Shown: positions 1-5,610 of the stretch, piece after piece
Numbering within the stretch: the stretch's first letter is position 1
Layout of the letters: each line of letters opens with the position of its first letter
Assembly (NCBI GenBank): GCA_964534705.1
Contig: CAZHPY010000048.1
Coordinates: 1 to 12,222 of the forward strand
Direction of reading: 5' to 3'
Length of the DNA stretch: 12,222 nt
Source of the DNA: CAZHPY01 sp964534705
GTDB lineage: Bacteria > Omnitrophota > Gorgyraeia > 2-01-FULL-45-10
The notes under the pieces: generated by a model
What the model was told of the DNA's origin: nothing
The model's input: the letters and a program-made list of their open reading frames with translations, nothing else
Databases searched by the model: none
Position numbers and translations under genes: made by a program

Positions 1-69
1 TTGTGCGAACGTAACTAAGGCTTAGGGTGAGCTCTACAAAGGTTACTGCCTGGGTTGAGGTAAAAGATC
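1..69. other. Downstream flank of pdaD, nothing identified
   Basis: This short stretch follows the pdaD stop codon. I see no start codon with a ribosome-binding site, no RNA gene and no convincing terminator. The only inverted repeat is a 5-bp pair (GTAAC at 11-15, GTTAC at 42-46) without a following T-run in either orientation. One minus-strand frame stays open through it but has no start, so a gene beginning further left cannot be excluded. Confidence 0.5.
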
Positions 70-639
70 TTAGAATAAGAAAACTGCTGAGGCGATGACG
101 GTGGAAAAATTGCCTTCAGGGCCTATTATTGCGGTCTGGGTAATATTCGATGTGCGGACGATCTTGTCCTTTAGCTGGTAGATCTCTTTATTCTCATCCC
201 ATGACTTGTCTTCATCAAATTCCAAACCAAGCGTTGACGCTAACATTTCTACGGCCAGGTCCTCGGCAATATCGCCTGCGACCTTTTCATTCTGTCCAAA
301 TGCATGATGTTCGCTCAGGTAGCCATACGCATGCGGGTCTGCCGGTACAGCGCAGCCGACACTTGACGCTATCAGGCGGTGTGGTTCGCTGGAAGCGCAC
401 CTGGCGACAACGGCATACGTTATCATGCCCGGCACAAGCTCCTTCAGGCCTTCATTCTTGGAGATCACCTTGCATTCAGGCGGAAGTATGCTTGAAACGT
501 GCACGAGATTGCATTTTTCTATTCCGGCATCACGCAGCGCAAGCTCAAAACTCCTTAGCTCCGCCTTATGCGTACCGACCCCTTTGGTAAAAAACATCTT
601 CTTGGGAACTAGTAAATTTTTTCTGGGTACTAAAAGCAT
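70..639 (-). CDS. pdaD: Pyruvoyl-dependent arginine decarboxylase
   Basis: The 189-residue product should decarboxylate arginine to agmatine in the cytoplasm, using a pyruvoyl group made from its own backbone. The family's self-cleavage motif HVSSILPP is present. Cleavage would fall between Ser49 and Ser50, giving a short beta chain and a longer alpha chain that starts with the pyruvoyl residue. Other family-like features are the TKGVG segment near the start, the ADPHAYGY stretch, and SEHH, whose Glu110 is a plausible catalytic acid (inferred by position relative to the archaeal enzyme). The ATG at 639 follows a good AGAGGG site in AGAGGGATAAA. It lies 9 bases after the agmatinase stop, so the two steps of putrescine synthesis are adjacent. 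The N-terminus carries an imperfect heptad duplication (LLVPRKN, LLVPKKM), so the mature start could be at Met15, but that codon has no well-spaced ribosome site. Confidence 0.9.
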   Translation of the reverse strand: MLLVPRKNLLVPKKMFFTKGVGTHKAELRSFELALRDAGIEKCNLVHVSSILPPECKVISKNEGLKELVPGMITYAVVARCASSEPHRLIASSVGCAVPADPHAYGYLSEHHAFGQNEKVAGDIAEDLAVEMLASTLGLEFDEDKSWDENKEIYQLKDKIVRTSNITQTAIIGPEGNFSTVIASAVFLF

Positions 640-648
640 TTTATCCCT

Positions 649-1539
649 CTATTTCTTGGTTGGAAATATATACCCCAGTAGCCTGTATACAAGCTTTGCC
701 GCAAGGAAATCCGAGGCGATCTGGTCCTTTATAGGGCAAAGCTCAACAACATCAAACCCCACTATCTTTTTGTCCTTTGATACATTTCGCAGAAGATCCA
801 GCGTTTCATACCAGCCCAGACCTCCCGGCTCGGGAGTCCCTACCGCAGGCATTAAAGACGGGTCAAACGCATCCAGGTCTATGCTTATATAAACATTTTC
901 GGACAGGCTATTCGATATGACATCCTTCCATAAAGGCATCTCCAGTATATCATAGACGCTTATGGTCTTTACCCGTCCATTTGCCTGGCTAGCCAAAAAC
1001 TCCTTCTCTTCTTTGGATAAACTCCTGGTCCCTGTCTGGACTATCGGGCACATTTCGCTGATACGCCGCGCCACGCAACCGTGATTGAATTTTGAACCAA
1101 AATACTCATCCCTTAGGTCATAATGCGCATCCAGGTGTAAAACCGATATGTTAGGATAGGCTTCTTTAAACGCCTTTACGGCGCCTATGCTTACTGAATG
1201 CTCACCACCAAGCATGACCGGGAATTTATTGGCCTTGAGCACATCCGATGTTGCCTTATAGACGTTGTCTACCATGGCTTCCGGTTCCATGTTCTCTACG
1301 GCCATAGGTTCCATAGTATGTATGCCTATCTTATACGTCTCCTGGTTAAGCTCGTCGTCAAAAAGCTCCATCTTTTTCGAGGCGTCTATAATGGCCGATG
1401 GCCCTTTTACGGTCCCCTTCTTGTAAGTGGCCGTCTTTTCATAAGGAGCCTGAAGTATCACGACTTTCGCCTTTTTAAAACCCGTATATTCCTCGTCCAT
1501 GTCAGCATAGTGCATGGTAACTGCCGTCTTGTCTTCCAT
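649..1539 (-). CDS. speB: Agmatinase (ureohydrolase family)
   Basis: The 296-residue protein belongs to the arginase/agmatinase family of binuclear manganese hydrolases. All three metal motifs are intact: GGEHS (His114), LDAHYD (Asp137, His139, Asp141) and SIDLDAFDP (Asp221, Asp223). NHGC (His154) and the late VVELCP Glu267 also match family positions. The family includes arginase, guanidinobutyrase and formimidoylglutamase. Agmatinase is preferred because the next gene makes agmatine, so together they convert arginine to putrescine plus CO2 and urea. The protein is cytosolic, with no signal peptide or membrane segment, and is of normal length. Its ATG shares one base with the TAA of the upstream MetE-like gene (TAATG) and is preceded by AGGAAAGGA, so translation is probably coupled to that gene. 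Confidence 0.92.
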   Translation of the reverse strand: MEDKTAVTMHYADMDEEYTGFKKAKVVILQAPYEKTATYKKGTVKGPSAIIDASKKMELFDDELNQETYKIGIHTMEPMAVENMEPEAMVDNVYKATSDVLKANKFPVMLGGEHSVSIGAVKAFKEAYPNISVLHLDAHYDLRDEYFGSKFNHGCVARRISEMCPIVQTGTRSLSKEEKEFLASQANGRVKTISVYDILEMPLWKDVISNSLSENVYISIDLDAFDPSLMPAVGTPEPGGLGWYETLDLLRNVSKDKKIVGFDVVELCPIKDQIASDFLAAKLVYRLLGYIFPTKK

Positions 1540-2561
1540 TATCCTTTCCTCATGCTTCTCGAAACACTGCTTGTCAGCTCGATTATCTTTCCTGCCATGC
1601 TTTCATCAAGCGTCCCGAGCCCGCAACTGGGCGTTATGACCGATGAAATATCTTTTACATTTATCCCTTTATCCGCTAATAACTTTATAGCCGACCCCAG
1701 CTTGCTTACAACGGACACTGCCGATTCCTTCTCAACGGCTTCCGAACTCGGCACGATGCCCCATGCGATTGTCCCGTTATTACGCAAAAACTGTTTTATG
1801 TCGTCAGAGTATAAAGAAAACTCTTTGGTAAAATTATAGGCATCGAAATTTATTATGTCAATACCTCTTTTGAGCAGGAGCGGCCAGTCAGTATTACCAC
1901 AGCAGTGGATACCGGAAATACCCCCCTCCTCCCTGATGGCGCTATTTACTTCATCCAGCGCATTGGCAGCGTCTTCAGGAGATATATTAACGAAGCTCGA
2001 CCCTATCGATACAAGATACGGCTCATCTATAAAAATAATGACTTGCTTATTAAGGCTTTTGAGGCGCCGTATCTGCCATCGCGCCTTCATACAAAGGACC
2101 TTTGTGACCAGGTCGAACAGGCCCTTATCGTATATAAGGGCTTTTTTATTCTCGTCTGTTACGGAAAGCGCAAAGCTTACAGGACCGGTTATATGCCCTT
2201 TTACGAAATGCGCATCCCCGGCGTTTTTTGAAAATCCGTCGCAGAAAACATAAAACCCGCCGGCATGATCCTCCGATATACTGAAATATTCCGTATCATT
2301 GTCCAGATATCTCTGGTAGGCCTTTTCCATTCCAGAAGCGCACTTTTGAGAATCCAGGTATATCGTTTTTGCCTTTTCATCGATAATAATACCCGGTATG
2401 CCTCCGGAAAACTGGCAATACATGTTCTCTTTAAAAGATCTTTTCGGAAGCTGCGGCCAGAATGGGATAGACCTGAAGTTATCAAAAATGAGGAGGCATG
2501 CAGGGCCCGCCTCCTTAAAGGGAAGACTTCCTATACCCGTGGCTTCGAAATTAAACTTCAT
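1539..2561 (-). CDS. MetE-like (UROD/MetE superfamily) zinc methyltransferase
   Basis: The 340-residue protein matches the C-terminal catalytic barrel of cobalamin-independent methionine synthase and lacks the N-terminal MetE half. Visible signatures are ATGIGSLPF at the start, IPFWPQLPKRS (residues 32-42), GHITGPVSF (122-130, the LTGPVT region of MetE), IDEP (178-181, the DEPALRE region), His219-x-Cys221 in GIHCCGNTDW, and Cys313 in TPSCGLG. These give the zinc ligands expected of a thiol-activating methyltransferase. The MetE zinc-site glutamate appears to be Asp240 (IINFDAYN). Stand-alone barrels of this sort include folate-independent core-MetE enzymes that take methyl from corrinoid proteins, and several uncharacterised methyltransferases. 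The substrate here is unknown. The gene overlaps speB by one base. Its start (GGAG, then ten bases, ATG) lies inside a long inverted repeat, suggesting controlled translation. Confidence 0.8.
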   Translation of the reverse strand: MKFNFEATGIGSLPFKEAGPACLLIFDNFRSIPFWPQLPKRSFKENMYCQFSGGIPGIIIDEKAKTIYLDSQKCASGMEKAYQRYLDNDTEYFSISEDHAGGFYVFCDGFSKNAGDAHFVKGHITGPVSFALSVTDENKKALIYDKGLFDLVTKVLCMKARWQIRRLKSLNKQVIIFIDEPYLVSIGSSFVNISPEDAANALDEVNSAIREEGGISGIHCCGNTDWPLLLKRGIDIINFDAYNFTKEFSLYSDDIKQFLRNNGTIAWGIVPSSEAVEKESAVSVVSKLGSAIKLLADKGINVKDISSVITPSCGLGTLDESMAGKIIELTSSVSRSMRKG

Positions 2562-2635
2562 CCCGTTACATCTCCAGATCTATATATGATCTTGCCCATT
2601 ACAACATTATTTTTAAGGGATGTAACGGGATTCAT
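2558..2635 (-). CDS. Possible 25-codon leader ORF upstream of the MetE-like gene
   Basis: A small open frame starts at an ATG 13 bases after the htpX stop, preceded by GGGAAGG and three further bases. It encodes 25 residues, beginning MNPVTSLKNN and ending RSGDVTG. Its TGA overlaps the MetE-like ATG in the classic ATGA arrangement. I recognise no domain, signal peptide or membrane segment. Its first and last codons lie in the two arms of an inverted repeat, so a ribosome translating it would have to open that structure. It may be a regulatory leader peptide, a genuine small protein, or a chance frame. Only its position, ribosome site and stop-start overlap support it. Confidence 0.35.
   Translation of the reverse strand: MNPVTSLKNNVVMGKIIYRSGDVTG
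2560..2631 (-). promoter_or_regulatory. 13-bp inverted repeat over the MetE-like start region
   Basis: Positions 2560-2572 (ATCCCGTTACATC on the plus strand) are the perfect reverse complement of 2619-2631, with a 46-base spacer. In the minus-strand transcript the second arm is GATGTAACGGGAU, whose last two bases are the first two of the MetE-like AUG. The Shine-Dalgarno GGAG sits at the inner edge of the stem. A folded stem would hide the start, and translation of the upstream small ORF would open it. The spacer holds a second small inverted repeat. No U-run follows, so this is not an intrinsic terminator. It could also be a dimeric protein operator. Confidence 0.6.
2576..2592. repeat. Short inverted repeat inside the larger stem-loop
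   Basis: AGATC at 2576-2580 and GATCT at 2588-2592 flank the AT-only heptamer TATATAT. It lies in the spacer of the 13-bp inverted repeat, immediately upstream of the MetE-like ribosome-binding site. It could add an inner hairpin or form a small palindromic operator. It is short enough to be chance on its own. Confidence 0.35.
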
Positions 2636-2648
2636 CTACCTTCCCGGC

Positions 2649-3608
2649 TCAATGCCATTCGCTCAGGTGTTTTATGCGTTTAAGCATATTGGGATGGGTG
2701 CTGAACACTTCTAATAACCTATCGCCAAAACCCAGCTTTATCGTCTTAGTGCTTAATACTTCCAGTTCGTCGGCTGATATTGTCCCGGATTTGTCCAGGT
2801 CAAGCCCCCTGAGGTCCTTTAGCTCATTTAGCGCCCTCGAAGGATCATTAACAAAAAATGCCTTCATGCCTTCGGCGCTCTTAAGTTCCTCTTTCGGGAT
2901 CCGCGCTGAACCATATACCAGTTTATACAATGCCGATGCCAGGTTGGCAGGATCATTACCGAGATCGACCGATCCTTTATCTGCAAAATATTCCCTTATC
3001 CTTGAGGCATAAAGCACCAAAAGGTTCGTGATAAAATAAAAAACGAAGGCGATCAAGCCTACAACAGCGGCGCTGGACTGGTTCCTTTCATCGCGCCTCC
3101 CGCCAAAAAACAGGAATTGCCACGCTATGCGGTATAGTATCATAGGTATGACAGAAAGAAGGGTTATCGTCAGTACGTCCCTGTTCTTTATATGGCTCAT
3201 TTCATGGCCAAGCACCGCCCTTATCTCGTTATTATCCAATAAATTCATTATGCCGCGGGTAACGCATATCCTGCCGTCCTTTTTAGAGCGCCCAAAAGCG
3301 AATGCATTGGGTATGGCTATATCAGATACGCCTATCCTCGGAATAGGCATATTGGCGGCCTGCGCCAGTGAGCCGACCATTCTTTCCAGCTCGGGATACT
3401 CGCCTTGTTTTATATAACGCACTCTCATGGACCACTCTACCATCTTGGGGCCTATCATATACTGTATGGCCATCATTGCTATAGATATGCCAAGATAAAA
3501 ATAAAAATTCGTTATGCCAAGATACGTGCCTACCATGGCTATTATGGCATATATGATGGCGAACAAGACCGCCAGCAACAGATACATTCTCAACTTCAAG
3601 TACCACAT
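2649..3608 (-). CDS. htpX: HtpX-type M48 membrane zinc metalloprotease with an EF-hand loop
   Basis: The 319-residue integral membrane peptidase belongs to the HtpX/M48B family, which degrades misfolded membrane proteins from the cytoplasmic side. Two hydrophobic segments at the N-terminus (about 8-30 and 35-55) precede the catalytic region. The zinc motif HEMSH (His135, Glu136, His139) is intact, and Glu207 in REYFAD is the likely third ligand. Two more hydrophobic stretches (about 145-168 and 180-202) follow the active site, as usual in the family. Residues 270-281 form a textbook EF-hand calcium loop (DLDKSGTISADE) between the REYFAD region and the conserved late STHPNMLKRI motif. Its ribosome site AAGGAGG overlaps the stop of the ROK gene and lies 9 bases before ATG. 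The gene therefore looks co-transcribed with the sugar block. Membrane stress as an inducer is known for the family but not shown here. Confidence 0.92.
   Translation of the reverse strand: MWYLKLRMYLLLAVLFAIIYAIIAMVGTYLGITNFYFYLGISIAMMAIQYMIGPKMVEWSMRVRYIKQGEYPELERMVGSLAQAANMPIPRIGVSDIAIPNAFAFGRSKKDGRICVTRGIMNLLDNNEIRAVLGHEMSHIKNRDVLTITLLSVIPMILYRIAWQFLFFGGRRDERNQSSAAVVGLIAFVFYFITNLLVLYASRIREYFADKGSVDLGNDPANLASALYKLVYGSARIPKEELKSAEGMKAFFVNDPSRALNELKDLRGLDLDKSGTISADELEVLSTKTIKLGFGDRLLEVFSTHPNMLKRIKHLSEWH
2766..2801 (-). other. EF-hand calcium-binding loop within HtpX
   Basis: HtpX residues 270-281 are DLDKSGTISADE, which fits the 12-position EF-hand consensus. Asp270, Asp272, Ser274, Thr276 (backbone position) and Glu281 stand at ligand positions 1, 3, 5, 7 and 12, with Gly275 at 6 and Ile277 at 8. 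There is no obvious second EF-hand, and flanking helices are plausible (LNELKDLRG before, LEVLSTKT after). Calcium binding is inferred from the motif only. Confidence 0.75.
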
Positions 3609-3622
3609 CTTAAACTGCCTCC

Positions 3623-4852
3623 TTACGCCTCAATAAACACTTCGCGCGCAGCAAGCGCTGCCGCGCCAAGGACAACTGCGTTATCTTCAAGCATACTGGG
3701 GATTATTTTAGCCATACTGGCAGGCTCTTCAAAAGAGAACTTCTTGACCATCTCCTTTATGGAATCCAGGAATACGTCTCCGGCCTTTTCTACCCCGCCG
3801 CCTATTATCACTATTTCGGGATTAAATATATTTATAAAATACGCTACCCTTACGCCAAGGTTCGCGCCGGCGCTGGAAATTATTTCCATCGCCAATTTGT
3901 CTTTTTGCCTTGCGGCTTCGACTACCTTTTCTTTTGTGAGGGAATTTGTGCCGCCGCCTGAGCCCTTCACCAAAGTTGTCGGCAAGCCTTTCGATATCGC
4001 CTTCTTTGCCTCATCCACTATACCCAGGTCCACTCCCCATGGACGCATATGCACATACTCTTTCATGGAACCTTTGTCATCTTTCTGGAGGTTGGTAAAA
4101 ACAAGCTGCACCTCGCCGGCGCACCCGCTTGACCCGCAGTAGACCTCTCCCTGGGTAACGATACCTAAGCCCACGTCGGAATAGACATATAGCAGGTTTT
4201 CTACGTCCGAAGAAGGATTCAATGTCTTTTCCCCGAAGGCGGCGCAGGATGCGTCATTACCCAGATATACCGGTATATAGAACTTCTGCTCTATCAACTT
4301 TTCAAATTTTAAAAGGCCTGTCTTCGTCCTTTTTCTTTCGGGATCGGTATCATGGATAGTGCCGGAAACATAATCGATTATACCTGAAATACCTATCCCG
4401 ATATTACGTATCAGTTTTATGTCAAGCTTGCTGTTCGATATCGCTTCTTCCACGACCTTTGCGACATGGTTCGGCAGGTCTTCCATGCTGACATCCGGGC
4501 GAGCCGCTACAGCCCTGTTTACAACATTGACCTGAAGGTCCGTTACAACAGCCTTTATCTCGACCGGGCTGATGTCAACGCCGACTATGTACGCGCTCTT
4601 GGCATTAAGTTCCAGCAGTTCAGGGCGCCTGCCGCCGCTCGAAACGTCATAACCGACTTCCAATACCATTTTCTTATTTATATAAAAATCCAGGTAGTTG
4701 GATACGCTGACAATGTTTAGGCCCAGTATCCTGGATATATCGGCCCTTGAGATGGGGCCTTTTTTTCTTATAAGCTCCAGTATGGCAAGGTTCTTGCGCT
4801 GCCTGTCCTGCAAAACATGATAGGTAAAAATGCCTTCTTTTCTTATTGCCAT
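3623..4852 (-). CDS. ROK-family transcriptional regulator (NagC/XylR-like)
   Basis: The 409-residue protein has an N-terminal winged helix-turn-helix (about residues 34-63, ISRADISRILGL onward) and the GGRRP wing motif (73-77). These are joined to a ROK sugar-kinase-like domain: IVGVDISP at 89-96, GNDASCAAFGE with Asp200, GCAGE at 243-247 and GGGVEKAGD at 351-359. ROK regulators usually repress carbohydrate genes and release DNA on binding a sugar, so it probably controls the transport and hydrolase genes upstream. The ROK zinc motif is missing. The residue after AGEV is Gln instead of the usual Gly-His, and no Cys-x-Cys-Gly-x2-Gly-Cys follows, so kinase activity is doubtful. The ATG at 4852 follows GAGAAGG by 5 bases and overlaps the preceding gene by 10 bases. 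A TTG nine codons upstream is less well placed. Confidence 0.87.
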   Translation of the reverse strand: MAIRKEGIFTYHVLQDRQRKNLAILELIRKKGPISRADISRILGLNIVSVSNYLDFYINKKMVLEVGYDVSSGGRRPELLELNAKSAYIVGVDISPVEIKAVVTDLQVNVVNRAVAARPDVSMEDLPNHVAKVVEEAISNSKLDIKLIRNIGIGISGIIDYVSGTIHDTDPERKRTKTGLLKFEKLIEQKFYIPVYLGNDASCAAFGEKTLNPSSDVENLLYVYSDVGLGIVTQGEVYCGSSGCAGEVQLVFTNLQKDDKGSMKEYVHMRPWGVDLGIVDEAKKAISKGLPTTLVKGSGGGTNSLTKEKVVEAARQKDKLAMEIISSAGANLGVRVAYFINIFNPEIVIIGGGVEKAGDVFLDSIKEMVKKFSFEEPASMAKIIPSMLEDNAVVLGAAALAAREVFIEA

Positions 4853-5598
4853 TTCAACCTTCTCGCTTTTGTTAAGCAAACATCCTTTAAATGTATTACC
4901 GCGCTGGAATAATTACCAGCCGTCAGACTGCCGAATTCAAATTTTATTACAGCTATGTTGGCAAGGTCCAGTATTTTTTTGGCCGGCCTGAAGTTCACCG
5001 CATACCCCTTCCATTCACTGCTTACAGCCGAAGAAAGGTCCTTTTCCATCCTATAGGTTCGGTTATTGCTGTCCGTAATGACCAGGACAAGGTTTTCGCC
5101 GCCCCTGTCGCCTCTTGCAGTATATTTTATATCAAGTTTATTCAGGTCTACCGGTTCTTTAAGCTCTATCGTATAATTGGCCCAACCTGAACCGCGGGCA
5201 TTGCAAAGGACCATCTCCTCTTCCTGGGCGCCGCTGAAGGCCTTGCCATCCCCTGCAAAATAAGCGTTTTTAACAAGCATCGCCTCTGGTTGCCCGCCCC
5301 TTACAAGAAACTCGCCTTTTTCGACGCCCTTCTCAGGGGCCGGGCTATTTAATGCCGGTACCTCGCCAAGCAGTCTTACTTTTATGTCAATGCTGCTCCT
5401 GGAAAGGATAACTGCTGCCGCGATAAAGATAACTGCTGCTGTTATGGCCCAGGGTATGAACGCTAGCCACTTTGCTTTATCCTTCACGGGCTTACGCGGC
5501 GCCTGAAAATATGTCCTGGCTAACTCATCCTGCATCCCAAGACCGGATACCTTCTTCCTGGCATTCCTGTTCCCAAGCGCATCCAAAATCTTGCCCAT
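4843..5598 (-). CDS. Single-pass membrane protein with jelly-roll-like outer domain
   Basis: This 251-residue protein has a basic N-terminus beginning MGKILDALGNRNARKK and one strong membrane segment (about 46-66, FIPWAITAAVIFIAAAVILS). The extracytoplasmic region of about 180 residues has a C-terminal half with a beta-rich pattern (YTIELKEPVDLNKLDIKYTA, later LANIAVIKFEFGS and AVIHLKDV). That pattern recalls the carbohydrate-binding-like module in the neighbouring lipoprotein, but similarity is weak and I would not name a family. The start motif resembles MGKI-DAL starts seen in some polysaccharide-export proteins, which is only a hint. The gene begins 12 bases after the lipoprotein stop with no recognisable Shine-Dalgarno site (CTCCTTT precedes the ATG). 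It may be translated by reinitiation. It overlaps the ROK gene by 10 bases. It may be an accessory of the sugar system. Confidence 0.7.
   Translation of the reverse strand: MGKILDALGNRNARKKVSGLGMQDELARTYFQAPRKPVKDKAKWLAFIPWAITAAVIFIAAAVILSRSSIDIKVRLLGEVPALNSPAPEKGVEKGEFLVRGGQPEAMLVKNAYFAGDGKAFSGAQEEEMVLCNARGSGWANYTIELKEPVDLNKLDIKYTARGDRGGENLVLVITDSNNRTYRMEKDLSSAVSSEWKGYAVNFRPAKKILDLANIAVIKFEFGSLTAGNYSSAVIHLKDVCLTKARRLKWQ
4858..4864 (-). promoter_or_regulatory. Ribosome-binding site deciding the ROK start
   Basis: The transcript reads GAGAAGG, then TTGAA, then ATG at 4852. This spacing of five bases favours the ATG over the TTG at 4879. The site lies inside the end of the preceding gene, so the two are likely translationally coupled. 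Confidence 0.6.
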
Positions 5599-5610
5599 AA
5601 AGGAGCTTTT

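Noticed and set aside
11..46. GTAAC/GTTAC pair downstream of pdaD as a terminator
   Set aside because: Five base pairs with a 26-base loop and no adjacent U-run. This is indistinguishable from chance.
1198..1839. 213-codon open frame on the plus strand
   Set aside because: It is antisense to speB and the MetE-like gene, both with intact active-site motifs. Its translation shows no protein-like family features.
2560..2631. Inverted repeat read as a rho-independent terminator after htpX
   Set aside because: The loop is 46 bases and no T-run follows the second arm in either direction. The arm overlaps the next start codon, which fits translational control or an operator better.
3405..4142. 245-codon open frame on the plus strand
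   Set aside because: It lies antisense to the well-supported htpX and ROK genes, has low-complexity content without any recognisable domain, and spans their junction. It is a shadow of minus-strand codon use.
4853..4879. TTG start nine codons upstream for the ROK regulator
   Set aside because: The TTG has a less well spaced site and deepens the overlap with the preceding gene. The ATG at 4852 has GAGAAGG five bases ahead and needs only a 10-base overlap.
5599..5610. AGCTCCTTT just before the 251-residue protein, as an anti-Shine-Dalgarno element pairing with the lipoprotein site
   Set aside because: The complementarity is only about seven bases over some 800 bases of translated RNA. Nothing else supports the pairing.
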